64,000 nt of DNA from Mactra quadrangularis (Eukaryota; Mollusca; Bivalvia; Venerida; Mactridae). The stretch covers positions 37,261,264 through 37,325,263 of the forward strand of contig CM046298.1 of the NCBI GenBank assembly GCA_025267735.1, given 5' to 3'. Of the stretch, positions 10,201 through 21,408 are shown one piece after another (position 1 is the first letter of the stretch; each line of letters opens with the position of its first letter). Both the position numbers and the translations under genes were made by a program. The notes beneath the pieces were generated by a model. That model had not been told where the DNA came from and did not search any database. It was given only the letters and a program-made list of their open reading frames with translations.

Positions 10201-13200
10201 ATGATCTAATTCGATCATTAAAGGAAAAATACAGGAGTAAGTATTGAGTCATATGTATTACAACAATGTTTTACTATATACATGTACATAGGTTATTGCA
10301 GAATATGTGAATGCTGATGCTTTGAAACCCAAATGCTTAATTTGAAATGAAAACGTTCCCTTTATTTTGGCATTTTGCTATAAATTTAATGAGTTTAAGG
10401 GTCCTGTAGCGGGAACTTTACTGAATATGTTTTGTTTGATATTTTCTTGAAGTGTAATTATGTTCAAACTTTAGCCATATATTTTAATGGTCCACATTGT
10501 TTTAAGCTTAAAAAACTATTTACATTGGCTGTTGATATTCAACTGTATATAATTTAAACTATGCTTCAGTATCGATATATAGCCTGGTTTTTTGTCGCCT
10601 TTTAAGACTTGATACATGCAGACATCTGATATTCTTCTTCTAACACAGTTTATTTATTGGAGTTAACGCCGTATCAACACAATTTAGGTCATTTCACGGC
10701 GTCCAGCGCACCTAACCTAGCTTTCCTGGACCATTGTCTATAACCAGTACTCACCTACCCTTCCACAAGGCCGGAAACTTCTCCATATTATCTAATCAAT
10801 GGAGGAAAATCGACATTATTGTCAAATTTTCATGGAAGGGTATAACCTCCCCGGGTGGGATTCGAACCCGCACCCCCTCGGGCACGAGTATCCAAATCCC
10901 GGCGCGCTACCAACTGCGCTATCGAGACAGTTTTCGTCAAATACCTTAAATAGACCCATAGTCAGATGGTTGGTGCCCGTAGAGTTTAACTAGTCGCTTC
11001 TTAGCCAAGTCACCTGAGTTCTGACCCTTGATTTAATTGATTCACTAATTCTGAAACATTATGTCATTGTTTTATTCACTGATGTAGGTATTTCAAGTGT
11101 CTATGCATGCAAATTTATTTACTTGTTCTATGTGATAAGCAAGCCTTTTTTAATTTTGGTCAATATATTTGAGCTTAGTCAATACAATCATTACATTACG
11201 ATTCAGACTAGTTTAATTTCTTATTAAGAATATCAGGACCAGAACAGTCAGTTGATGGATGGAGAAAATAAGAGTGGAGTAGATATCAGAGGAACTTCCT
11301 TATCCGGCGATATTCAAGATGGTGTTTTGTCGGTAAGAAGGATACTTCATTCATTCTGATTAATCACCCATAATCCTGTTAGTGTATAAGATATTGTTTC
11401 TGTCTAGAATTTCCATATTACCAGAACCTGCAAAATATGTAATACTAAATGAATTAGTGTAACTAAGCCCTTCTCAGCTTTTTAGCGGAAAGTACCTGTT
11501 ACGAACATTATTTGTTGCTTGCACTTTCAGATGGGAACTTTAATATCTAATTGCACATTGTTCCAGAAATCTGAAAAAAAATATGATTGAGTTTCTGGAA
11601 GTTTTTGAAAGAAGACTAAACCCTAAAAATATTAGTATTAAATTATGAGATGTTACTATTTCTAGAAATGTTTTGAATGAATTCTTTTTGAATTCTTTTG
11701 ATATTTTACCCATGTCTACAGGGTTATTTTGGAGGTTAAGTACATAATTTCATACCTCCAGAAAAAATTTTGACTGGATTTTTATTACAGCTCTCCCTTT
11801 TATATTTTGTATATGATTCAGTTGTGACTTTTTCTTTGAAGTACAGAAAAATATTCACTTTAAACTTGATACATGTACACTTGGTTACCGATTAAGGTTG
11901 TATACACAGTTGCATAACTGTAACATGAATTTAGACTTGAGTTTTGGTCCGGTATACTTCATAGTCAGAAGTTTCGCATACATCTCAATTGCCGTGCCTA
12001 CCAATATTGAGTGTTACTGACTACTGTTTTAGATTAACGCATGACTTAAACATGCTTATGTGCTTTTCAGGGAAATCAAGAACAGGAAATCTTATATGAA
12101 AGACGGAGCAATGGTATGATGATTATTTTCTTAAATTATACCCCCGCTTCGAAGAAGAGGGGGGTATACTGTTTTACCCTTGTCCGTGCGTGCGTCCGTG
12201 CGTTCGTCCGTCCGTTACAAAATTTCCGTCACAGTTTTCTCAGCAACTATAACATGCAGCAGCCTAATACTTTGCATATTGCTTCATCCCATAGTCCCAT
12301 GTGGTGTAAAGCGATTTCATGCTCCTTGCTCATCTACTTCCTGTTTGTCGCATATTTTTAGATTTTTGCGGGGGTATCACTATTGAGCATTAGCTCACAG
12401 ATTTACTTGTTTTATCTGTTGTTCTGCTATGATAACATCAGATTATAAATCAGGGATCGACAAATAACGGTTATGAGAATGCATGTGCTTTTAGTTATCT
12501 TGTGACAATCTAGCTTTAGTTTTGAGCTATTACAATTTACCAATAGTCTTGAAATGGAGCAATCAAAATGAGTTTTACCCTTAAAAATTGATCTTAAGTG
12601 ACATTGTATGAGAAAGTATACATATGGTTCTTGCAAAACGTTACGTTGGTCGTCTTTCTGAGTAACCGTATTCTACTGTAAATGTCGAGCCCTGTACATG
12701 TTTATGAAATATGTTTATAGTCTTTTTCAATTAAATTTATCAAAGTCAATCAATGAGGTAAAATTGTAATTGTTCTTTACGCTAGGATTTTTATACCATT
12801 TGTTTGTATCAAATAATTCAAAAAGTTGAACGGTTGGCGTTTGATTAATGATGTGCCACACACAGTGGCTATCCGCAACCATCATAAAACCAACTAGTTT
12901 TTTTTCAGCAAAACTCTTATCTCGTGTGCTGTTGGTCTTCAGAATATTTATCAAACTGTAAGATATATCCGATATGCATGCCAGCTGCTACCTTTCTTTA
13001 TACCAAGTAATTGTGATTGTGATTTTGTATGTAATACATGGTTAGTGTTACGGCCATAGCCGCGGCCGTGACGTAGTTTTTATCATGTCTGACTTCTAAT
13101 CTGAAGATCGCTGGGTTCGAGCCCGGTCGCGGTAGTTCATACCCTACACATGAGTTGTCGGCCTCGTGTTAGAGTAAGATAGAACTATTGATAGAAAAGT

Positions 13201-15307
13201 GTCCAGGAAACCTATAGTAGGAAGAGCTGACCGTCGTTTATATGACCTAATCATGTGTTGAATATGACGTTTAACCCAATTAAAAAAGTGTTACAGCTTG
13301 TATATTAGTGTTAAGCCAGGTCGGTTGTACAGTATACTACACACAGAATATCGAATCTAGTGACCTGAAGGGTTACTTGTTCCAGCCTAAACTTAGCTAG
13401 TTATACACTTGCATGAAAATACAACAATACGTGGGGTGTCCCAGTAAATCGTGGACTCTGTTTATGGCGGAAAAAATACGCGCAACTTTAGCACCAACTT
13501 TTAACTGCCATTAAATGCATGTGTTGTGAGAAATTATGCTAAATTTTAGACGGTTAATTAAAAAATAAAACTTTTGCTTCAATTTATAAGACACTAGGTA
13601 TGACAACGCGGCGCAAGCCAACGTCATATTAAGACGTCAGGTCTATGAAATCATTTTTATTCACTCTCCAAGTTCGCCTTGTTGTGAACAGTGACAAATA
13701 CTGGCAATATATTTACTTCATATTTACTGAAGCAAATTTGTTTTGTCTTACTTTTGTTACAAATTTGTGACATCAGTCTCAAAATATTAGTATGGTCAAT
13801 GATATTATGGTCCACGGGTTAAGTATCCAACTTAATTTTGAATAACACTTTCAGCAGTTTTGGTACAATAAATTCAGTGGATATTGTTACACAACGAATA
13901 ACTACTCTACCATATGTAGTATGCACAATGTATACTTAATGCTTCATTTTGTCTGTCTATGTGTTTAAATTCAAATTTATACCCATCCATGTTGTGCCAG
14001 GCTGATTATGAAACTGAGTTGCAATCATATAGACTCAATCTTGTCCTGACGTCATCTTATCTCGTAGATGTCACATTTTTTGTGTTTCGGTGCAATCGCG
14101 TATGGCATTCTTGCATACGTATTTTATGATCTGAGATTTGGTTTTGATAATTTGGTTTTAGATAATTTCTGCGAATGTCTATGTAAACATAAAATGCAAT
14201 TAAAAAGTTTAAGTTTAAATTTTGCTTCACACTTGAACTCGGTATTAACGAATATACAAGTGTGAAAGTGGTTGCGCCGCATGCACATACCTTGTATTAG
14301 CTAAACATTAAGATGACGCCTTTAATGCAAATACTTATAGGTTAAATGCCTAATTCGTATAAAAATAAGGCTAACAAACAGTCTTGTAAATTATGATCAT
14401 CATATGACGTAAGGAAAGAAAGTTATGGACAAAGTACACGATTAACTGGGACACCCCTCGTAATTCTGATGTCATTCTGTTAATTAAGTATATGGAGAAG
14501 TTGTCAGCATTGAGCCACTTGATACTTCTTGAACACTTGCCTTATTTAATCAGATTTATTGATTCAATGTTGATAATTATTATTGTTGACATTCTTTTGT
14601 AAGAGTTATCCTTTTTCATTTCCACAGACATTCATAATGTATCTCAGGAATGTGCTAGTACGGCAAGAGAAATAAGAGAAGTAACTCACACTAAATCCAT
14701 CAAGGAGGAAAAGCGATCATTCTCTGATACTGTGACAATGGATGCTGGGCCTAGTGTTAGTTTACCACTTATTCCACATATTTTACCGAAAAGTAATGAG
14801 ATCCCTGGAGTTGCCTCTGATGGCAATGGTTTACAAGAACAATTGACCATATATGAAAATCAGCATAGTATTTCATCAGATATTGACCTGTCTTTTGATT
14901 GTATGCCTTTAACTCGTGATCAAGAAGATAGACAACCACTTGATAGTTCTGCTTTAGATAATGTTGAAATGCTGGATTTGAAATCGTTACAGCAGGACAC
15001 TATGTCTCCAGACTCAGGGCTTGAATCCTACCCTGCAACCATATCTTCGGTGGATCGTTCTATAAATGAGCAGCTTAATTATGCAATTGGAAGATCTCAA
15101 CTATATGATGGGGAAATTGATAATACGCCAGCTACTAAAGAAGACGTTTCTCCAGCTCTTTCCCCTGAAATTGATTGTGAAATGTCAAAAGTTACAATTG
15201 AAGGTGCAATGTGTGGTAATGATCAATATAATTCAGCTAGCCAAAATCAGAATACAGGAAGAGGTAATGAATTACATAATAATTTTAACTCTTACCAGCT
15301 TATTTGA
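4181..15307 (+). CDS. Death-domain gene 1 (TIR-death paralogue), 3' part
   Basis: Six exons are visible: 4181-4240, 5167-5323, 10,124-10,236, 11,229-11,332, 12,071-12,113 and 14,628-15,307. All have AG/GT borders and compatible phases (1,2,1,0,1) and are open to the TGA at 15,305-15,307. They encode a short linker, a death domain split over two exons, and a tail of about 276 residues rich in Ser, Asp, Glu and Asn. Death domains are six-helix interaction modules in immune and apoptotic signalling. The first exon starts in phase 1, so at least one upstream exon is missing from the window. By analogy with gene 2 it should carry a TIR domain. All splice sites are intact, so I read this as a live gene, 5'-truncated only by the window edge. 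Confidence 0.85.
5167..5323 (+). CDS. Gene 1 death domain, first half exon
   Basis: 157 bases between tttttcag and GTAGTA. It encodes helices 1-4 of a death domain, with the conserved Trp (SANWIQLC), KAKEIERNYP and CWMQAFEG. Compared with gene 2 it has 13 nucleotide differences in 12 codons, and every one changes the amino acid. Confidence 0.88.
6273..6922 (+). mobile_element. LINE 3' end, 5'-truncated, (TATTG)n tail
   Basis: The frame at 6273-6488 matches the C-terminus of many non-LTR retrotransposon ORF2 proteins: CN-x3-GDEYHYLFECSLF (a CCHC-like zinc motif), then RRPNTYKLYQLF. It is followed by about 400 bases of 3' untranslated sequence with a 73-base hairpin (6666-6738), and it ends in a TGTAT/TATTG repeat (about 6900-6921). 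The rest of the RT is missing, so this is a dead-on-arrival 5'-truncated insertion. The exact left end was not determined. Confidence 0.75.
6666..6738. repeat. Long hairpin in LINE 3' region
   Basis: Imperfect palindrome. The left arm begins ATTCTCGTACCCC, continues through TATCAAGATTCTCGAT, and is mirrored by ATCGAGAGTCTTGATA and then GGGAACGAGAAT. The arms are about 33 bases with a loop of about 5. In the RNA it would form a strong stem-loop. Such 3' structures can be recognised by a LINE's own RT, but here that is inference. Confidence 0.8.
10124..10236 (+). CDS. Gene 1 death domain, second half exon (hypervariable)
   Basis: 113 bases between actttaag and GTAAGT. It encodes helices 5-6 of the death domain (ALKNIG, FNNLIKAF, RRNDLIRSL). 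Against the gene 2 exon (54,543-54,655), 17 of 37 codons differ: 15 replacement, 2 silent. The acceptor here is AAG, where gene 2 has TAG. Confidence 0.87.
10649..10930 (-). mobile_element. tRNA-derived SINE (family A), gene 1 only
   Basis: Minus-strand SINE. The tRNA-like head is at 10,850-10,925, with A box GATAGCGCAGTTGGTAGC and B box GGTTCGAATCC. The body follows, with the 3' tail ggtcatttcacggcg / aacgccgtatcaacac at 10,660-10,712. Gene copy 2 lacks it at the matching place (about 55,080-55,090). The flanks share a short ACAG. Confidence 0.85.
11229..11332 (+). CDS. Gene 1 tail exon a
   Basis: 104 bases between ttattaag and GTAAGA, phase 1 to 0. It encodes YQDQNSQLMDGENKSGVD and then DIQDGVLS. 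This is the start of the low-complexity tail after the death domain. Gene 2 equivalent: 55,402-55,505. Confidence 0.8.
12071..12113 (+). CDS. Gene 1 tail exon b (43 nt micro-exon)
   Basis: 43 bases between cttttcag and GTATGA, phase 0 to 1, encoding GNQEQEILYERRSN. It is identical to the gene 2 exon at 56,229-56,271. Confidence 0.8.
12138..12411 (+). mobile_element. Short Helentron-like non-autonomous element (HINE)
   Basis: 274 bases starting ATACCCCCGCTTCGAAG and ending TTTACTTGTT. Gene copy 2 has the uninterrupted site (aaattttatctg, about 56,292), so the insertion is between T and T with no target duplication. An internal inverted pair (ATACCCCC near the left end, GGGGGTAT near 12,370) is present. 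This fits Helentron-associated elements (DINE/pearl type). It is almost identical to 15,846-16,106. Both strands have short frames without meaning. Confidence 0.85.
13058..13283 (+). mobile_element. tRNA-derived SINE (family B), shared by both copies
   Basis: The tRNA-like head has B box GGGTTCGAGCCC (13,113-13,124) and a degraded A box. The body is TGTCCAGGAAACC, and the 3' tail is ATATGACCTAA...GTTGAATATGACGTTTAA. The same insertion is in copy 2 at 56,931-57,156, so it predates the duplication. Confidence 0.8.
13430..14460. mobile_element. mariner-like non-autonomous element, TA target
   Basis: 1031 bases. The left end is CGTGGGGTGTCCCAGT, and the right end in reverse complement is CGAGGGGTGTCCCAGT. 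The inverted repeat continues to about 27 bases with a few mismatches. It is flanked by TA on both sides (13,428-13,429 and 14,461-14,462). Copy 2 has the empty site with one TA (acaacaataattctg, about 57,292). No transposase frame is visible. Confidence 0.88.
14628..15307 (+). CDS. Gene 1 terminal coding exon (acidic tail)
   Basis: 680 bases from the acceptor tttccacag to the TGA. The 226-residue segment is rich in Ser, Asp, Glu, Gln and Asn. It begins DIHNVSQECASTAREI, has a basic patch KSIKEEKR, and carries a DSGLES motif at about codon 128 that resembles a phosphodegron (DSGxxS). No domain is recognised. It differs from gene 2 by about 27 bases (19 replacement codons, 7 silent). Confidence 0.85.
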
Positions 15308-15845
15308 TATGTTTAATTAATCAGTCTCACTTAAGTTATAATAGGTCACAGTTTCTTGAAAAAAAACTCAGCTTTGTACTTTGTACTCAAACTCAATCTT
15401 ATGTTTTGATCATTGATTTTACTTGTGTTATTAATGTCACAGCAAATGTAGCATCATTAGAAACAACAAAAGCGATTTAAAAGCTGTATTATATGAGATA
15501 AAACTGGCTTACATTTTTGAATAAGATTTAATTAAACTGTACTGATTTGTGTCTGTTAATGAATTGTTGAGTTCTCAAGTGAAATTGAGTTTGTGGCTTT
15601 GAATTTAGAATCAATTCCATTACATCATTATATATTTTTATTATTATGACCATCTAATAACAGTCATTCCAACTACATTTACAATATATTTAGTGATCAA
15701 AACTCTTTTTCGGCACACTATGACCTTTCTGTGTTGGTGTGCCGTAAAACCAAAACAAACAATTAAACCAAAAACACTTTAGTATGTTATTGAGTTCATA
15801 CTTAAGTTGGTTTGTGAAACTTGGGCTAGGTAATCTGCTGTTTTT

Positions 15846-16106
15846 ATACCCCCGCTTCGAAGAAGAGGGGGTATACTGTTTTACCCTTGTCCGTGCGTTC
15901 GTCCGTCCGTTACAAAATTTCCGTCGCAGTTTTCTCAGCAACTATAACATGCAGCAGCCTAATACTTTGCATATTGCTCCATCCCATAGTCCCATGTGGT
16001 GTAAAGCGATTTCATGCTCCTTGCTCATCTACTTCCTGTTTGTCGCATATTTTTACATTTTTGCGGGGGTATCACTAGTGAGCATTAGCTCACAGATTTA
16101 CTTGTT
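15846..16106 (+). mobile_element. Short Helentron-like element (HINE) in gene 1 3' flank
   Basis: 261 bases, starts ATACCCCCGCTTCGAAG, ends TTTACTTGTT. Copy 2 has the empty site ctgctgttttttatttatg at about 58,672-58,690, again insertion between T residues with no duplication. It sits about 540 bases after the stop, so it is probably in the 3' UTR of gene 1. Confidence 0.87.
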
Positions 16107-16453
16107 TATTTATGTAAAATAATGAATCGATTTGTGAAAGTCTTCATTCATACATCGTTATTGAATGGTTGATAAAAAACTGATTTATGGATACTTTAAT
16201 GTATCTATCTGACGTCATTTGTGAAAATAAGATACCTTTTCAAAGCCTTCAGGTTAATGCTGGCGAAAATCTTAAAACTTCCCTTACTTTAAAGTTACCG
16301 GACTCTTTTACCTTTTCAACCGTTATGATGTTTTATATCATGATATGATATATAAGAGCATTAAATATTTACTTAGTTGTCGATATGTACATATATTTTC
16401 TCAAAGATGTAAAATTTGCACAAATGGCAAATGGAGTGAGCCACAAATTCTGC

Positions 16454-16459
16454 AATAAA
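16454..16459 (+). terminator. Candidate poly(A) signal, gene 1
   Basis: AATAAA in ctgcaataaagttac, conserved at 59,031-59,036 in copy 2. It is about 1.1 kb after the stop codon. Other AATAAA words exist nearby (about 16,735), so the real site is uncertain. Confidence 0.35.
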
Positions 16460-17103
16460 GTTACATATGTTTCATTATTATTTTTATATAAAGATTTATA
16501 ATTAATTGTTTGATACTTTGAAAGTACGGACATAAAGCATACATAACTTACTCTGTTACGTTCGATTTGGCAGAATTCATAATGGTACTGTCTTCACTTT
16601 GTGTTTACTTGTATAAACATGTATGTATATATACATGAACATATATTTTAAGAATTAAGTTAAAGCAATATTTATGTCAAGCGCGTTATTTGCAAACGGT
16701 ATCTTTTATCTCTGTTTCTCAGTTAACTGCTGAGCAATAAAACGTAGCTCTAGAACATCGCAAATTAAAAGCAACAAATAGAAAATGATTGCATACAAGT
16801 ACATGTATAATATGATATTTGTTGATGTTGCAACTGTAGTATTTCATACGAATATTTCATCATCTTATTTGTATCCTTTGTTTACAGATAGGATACTTTC
16901 AAGTAATACCATGCAGTCAGCTGTATCCTTTATGGTTGGTTTGATAACAAGACCAGAATATGCATACAACTGAATTATAATTCTTATATGCATATTATTA
17001 CTGTATGACTCGTAGGATTAAAAGAAGCACCAATAATGACCTATCTTATGTCATCGACAGTATACTAAGAAAGAACACACACATGTGTATTCATTCATTC
17101 TAG

Positions 17104-19086
17104 GGCTCCATATCGGTCAGAATGATCGATACGATATTTGTATCGATACAAAATGATCGATATTCGATATATCATATGATATTTGAATAATATATATATA
17201 TATATTTATATAAAAAAGCGAAACAGTGTTGTTTTATTCATTTATTTTAATTGTAGTAGCACCATACTACTAAATACACTGTCAAATTAATACTTTAAAT
17301 GTTTAAGTATATGACGTTTGCATGTTTTTAAGAAATATCATTGCATTCAGTGAGTCTGGGATTAGAAATGATCTTTCTGCTGATAGGTTGTCTCTTGAGG
17401 TTAAAATTACTTGTTCAGAAGTTACAGAAGTGTCCTGAGCATTGAGCAACCAAATATTAAGCAGCTAATGTGCACAAATGTAGGAGTCTATATACAGATT
17501 TTTTTAAGAAGAAAATGATGTTTTGTCATGTTTATGTAACACACTAGGTAACCCGCTAAATCGGGCGCGCGAGGCTAAATCGGGCGATATCCAGTACGAT
17601 ACATTTTTGAATCTCAGTCAGTGTAAGATTTTCGTTAATTATTCTGTAAATATTTCATCTCACCATCACGAGGTTACGGGTTCGATCTCACATAAAACCT
17701 CATTTTTGCAATTTAACATTATGGGTACATGCTTTACAAATTCTTGTTAATATGACGGCGCACGGATTCCATGAATATATAAAATAACCTGCCCCGAAAG
17801 TGTATTACACAATAATTGGCGTTCTCATTTATGAAAGTCCTTCAGACTTTAACCATGTCACAAAGTTATAATTTAAATATGAATAAAGAAAAAAATAATA
17901 AAGATGATAAAGAGACAACAAATGTTGTAAAGTGATACATGTATATAATTAATTTTCAATCAATTAGTTAAAAGTTATAAGTAAGTCATAGTGTTGCAAT
18001 TATGTTACTAGTGTTTGCCAGATTACAAACAAATAAAAACCTGTCAGGAAATCGAACCCGGAGTATATCGATTGACACGTAAGTACTTAAATACCTTTGC
18101 ACTACAAACCGTTTGATATACTCAGGGATTCTATATAACAGGAATTTGTATCGAAGTGTTTTTTTGCGGTCGTCACTGTCTATAACTGGCTGAATCAGGC
18201 TGTACAAACTATTGCAGAGTTTAAAATCTTGATTTTTGTTTTTGTATATGTCTTCCATGCAATTTGTGAATGATTCTTAAGTTTTTGTAAAAAAAAATGT
18301 TGCAATTATGATCGAAAATATGACTTAAGTTGATGTGAAATGGGGTTAAAAATGGTAGATCGTCAGGAAAATGCATTATTTGTGAAACAGTCTGTGGGAG
18401 TAATTTACCTCAAAATCATCTAGAAACACATTTTCCTGGATTTTTTTTCAATTTGAATGGTACTGGTACAAGATTTCATGTGAATATCTTTTTTAAAACT
18501 TGTTATATACTTGTTTCCTTATGGGCCGAAAAATAGCGACGATGACTGTGAAATTTGATGAAAATCTATTACATTTACCTATCGTTACAAATCCCTGTTA
18601 TATAAATTCAGTGATATAATACAGTCGTTACTTTTTTATCCATACCTTATAGTGTCAATCATTGAAGCAATGAATCTTGACGAATGTATACAAACTAAGT
18701 CGTAAATCGATACGGAAACTAATGCAGTGCATGTTTAATGTTGTAAAATTATACAACCTTTCTGTGTTGTTGCGCCGTAAAACTCAAACAAACAAACACG
18801 TGGTAACGTTTTAAAGCGATATAACCAAAATATACGTTTTGATGATTATAGAAAGAAGAACCATTTGCTACATATATATTAGTGGGTCTGTAATATTACT
18901 CTATTTTTTTACCAACACGTGACCTACGAGAAGTTCGTGTCTAGTTAAATTAAATGATCAATCGGTCATATGACTTAGTTTCTGCGTTACATCTGTGATT
19001 ATAATAGATATAGTAATTGTTTTGGAAAGTCAAATGAACATGTTTCCATAGAGTACTGTTAAAAAATGAAACCAATCAAATTCATT
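17104..19086. other. No gene recognised; AT repeats and tRNA-like relics
   Basis: Past the duplication end is a patch of ATCGATA-like words (17,120-17,180) and an (AT)n run. tRNA-like B boxes occur at about 17,670 (plus, gggttcgatctc) and about 18,045-18,060 (minus, gggttcgatttcc), with a possible A-box partner on the minus strand to about 18,110. Both are too degraded for a tRNA gene and probably mark old SINEs. At 18,754-18,790 a SINE/LINE-type tail (ctgtgttgttgcgccgtaaa) resembles those at 15,722 and 58,562. Confidence 0.4.
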
Positions 19087-19461
19087 CAGTACCCACCAAA
19101 GTTTGGAGACAAAAGAAATTCACTTCAATTCTTGAATTTTGACGATTAATTTTGTAGAATCATTATTTTCAAACATTTAAGTATGGTTTGTGATAATATG
19201 AAATCAAATTCCATGATTGCAACACATTTATGAGATTCAGCATCTGTCATCCTAAAGCCACCAAAATCGTGTTGATTGTAATAATTTTCCATGACATAGC
19301 TTTTATGCTATTCATGTAATCTCGGTTATAATTATTATGACAAAATTCTCAAAAATTAATCTAAACTAGAAAGCATTTAAAAAACTGTTATTAAAATTTA
19401 AATATAAGCTATTCTGTAGGCCTACAAAGTGAAAATGTCTCCAAACTTTTGGAGGGTACTG
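19087..19461. mobile_element. MITE with CAGTACCC ends
   Basis: 375 bases. The left end is CAGTACCCACCAAAGTTTGG, and the right end in reverse complement is CAGTACCCTCCAAAAGTTTG. The right flank is TA and the left is TT, so the TA target is only half visible. A diverged relative in opposite internal orientation is at 51,558-51,850. Non-coding, probably mariner-type. Confidence 0.7.
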
Positions 19462-19579
19462 TATGTTCATATTTCAGTGGGGTTTTTTTGTCATTGAATG
19501 TTGCCTCCCTTTGATTATATATAATACATTACTTCGTATTACTTTACATTACGCTATTTAGTCTCATTACTCGTTCAAT

Positions 19580-19700
19580 GTTGTGGGTGAAGTCTAATTC
19601 GCAAGACTTGAGAGAATTAATTATTCCAAGCGGTGAGGGAGCTCAGCCTTTCTATATAAATATGGTATGAGTAGGCGAGCGTTCTAAATATCTTTGAATG
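19580..19700 (+). promoter_or_regulatory. Conserved TATA-containing block, copy 1
   Basis: About 105 bases nearly identical to the loop of the palindromic element at 28,648-28,760: gtctaattcgcaagacttga, then TATAAATA at 19,655-19,662, then tatggtatgagtaggcg. The likeness to a core promoter is inference. No gene start is recognised directly downstream here. Confidence 0.4.
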
Positions 19701-19793
19701 GATGGCATAATTGTCACTTCAACGTGTACGATTTAAGTAAAGTATTGATGCAATATTTCCGAATTCACTGCAAGCTCATTTTTAGCTCGACTA

Positions 19794-20870
19794 TTCGAAG
19801 AATAGTAAGAGCTATCCTACTCAGCCCCGGCGTCGGTGTTGGTTAAAGTTTTTTTAAAAAAGGCTATTATCTTGTATACCGTCAAAGATATTTGCTTCAA
19901 ACCTCACATACTTACTAACTGTGACACAGTGCATATTCCTGACAAGTTACATAAATCTGTCAACAGTAATTTCAGAGTTATGCCCCTTTTTCACTTAGAA
20001 ATTTTGGTTAAAGTATGCATGCAAGCCCTTATTTCCAAAACTAATTCAGATATCAGTTTCAAAATTCTCACAAATATTAACGATGATAATGAGAGCTTGT
20101 ATCAACAAGTGCCATAACTCTATCAAGCTTTCTGGCAAAATTATGCCCCTTTTTGGACTTGGAAAATATTTGTTACACTTCTGCATGACAGTTGCTATCT
20201 CCAAAACTAACTCACATATCAAGTTGAAATCTTACACAGATACTTAGTATAAAAATACGAGGTCGTATCACTAGGTCCCATAACCCTATGTAGTTTTTTC
20301 AACAGAATTATGCCCCTTTTTGGACTTAGAAAATCTTGGTTAAAGTTCTTCAAGTAAGTTCTTATCTCCAAAACTAACTAACATATCACTTTGAAACTTC
20401 TCACAAACATTTAGGCTAAATATCCGAGCTTGTATCAACAAGTGCCATAACTATATGAAGCTTTATTACAAAATTATCCTCCTTTATCGTCTTACAAAAC
20501 TTTCCAATGTAAGTTGCTTTCTCCAAAAGTAACTCAGATATCGGGTGAAACTTCACACAAATACTAACTATGAACATATGAGCCTCTATCACTAGGTCCC
20601 ATAACTCTATGTACTTTTTGGAAAGAATTATGCCCCTTTGTGGACTTAGGGACTTACATGCAATACTTTTTGGACTGATATGTTTTAAGTTTTGAATGCA
20701 ACTTCGTTCTGCAAAGCTTTCACAGGTGACAGATTCTTACCATACTCTTAGGCAATTGTTTGCTTATATCAACCACGTTTACATGCATATTGTGCACTGC
20801 CTATCACATTGCTTTCTTCTAGCATTATTCGAATAGTCGAGCATTGGCTGTCTTACGGACAGCTCTTGTT
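19794..20870 (+). mobile_element. Pearl/Helentron-type element with tandem core repeats
   Basis: 1077 bases. The left end is AGCTCGACTATTCGAAGAAT. The right end has ATTCGAATAGTCGAGC, a small hairpin ctgtcttacggacag, and the terminus CTCTTGTT. Between them are about four to five diverged core repeats of about 165 bases (ttatgcccctttttggactt and similar). This matches the plan of non-autonomous Helentrons called pearl elements in bivalves: palindromic ends, tandem core, T-rich insertion site. No Rep/helicase frame. Confidence 0.8.
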
Positions 20871-21408
20871 ACTATTACTCTCAGACAGGAACTTAAACAA
20901 TGTAGTTGTTTGAGGTAATAAGCCGGCACCAGGAATTTTTACCTGAATGATTAATCATTCTTATCTTAACTAGGAGTCGGCAGACTTATTTAAGGTCTAA
21001 GTAAAATCAAAGCACTGAATGCTCTTAATTTTCAAGTAAGGTTTAAGTGCTCTAACAACAATTTTTTACTAAGGACAGTTGAGTGTTACATGTTTGTTAG
21101 GTAAAGATACAAGTACATAATAATCATGTATTACAGTAAAATTTTTAACTTGGCGCGTCGATTTAACAAAATAATAGTTTAACTGTCAAAAATAAGGTTG
21201 GATAAATATTATTCAAAAACATTCTTTTATTTTCAATATAAATCTAGTGACACGTACTGAATAGTGTTTGTTTTCACAAGAATATACACACACTTGTACT
21301 TAGAAACTGCCACACGATAGTGTGAATTCCCTTATAAATGGATGAATCCAAAATCTTAAGAAAAATACATATGTTACATGCCATGATTTGAAAATTGATT
21401 TATAGTGA

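Larger units (their letters stand above)
3890..17103 (+). repeat. Segmental duplication, left copy
   Basis: Homology to 49,928-59,641 begins at the shared string cgaagcaaaaacac (about 3899) and ends at acattcattcta/attcattcta (about 17,103). The two copies are in direct orientation about 46 kb apart. Introns look roughly 90% identical by eye. This copy is longer because it carries five insertions that the other lacks: 5434-9133, 10,649-10,930, 12,138-12,411, 13,430-14,460 and 15,846-16,106. It carries the six 3' exons of death-domain gene 1. Confidence 0.93.

Noticed and set aside
12116..12361. 81-residue frame continuing after the micro-exon
   Set aside because: It reads into the Helentron-like insertion; the donor GTATGA at 12,114 and the empty site in copy 2 show this is intron.
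4181..15307. Gene 1 as a complete gene within the window
   Set aside because: Its first visible exon begins in mid-codon with no start, and no TIR or exon 2 match was found at 1-4180.
15690..16122. Overlapping frames of 83 and 112 residues
   Set aside because: Both read through the short Helentron-like element and have near-identical partners at 12,116-12,386.
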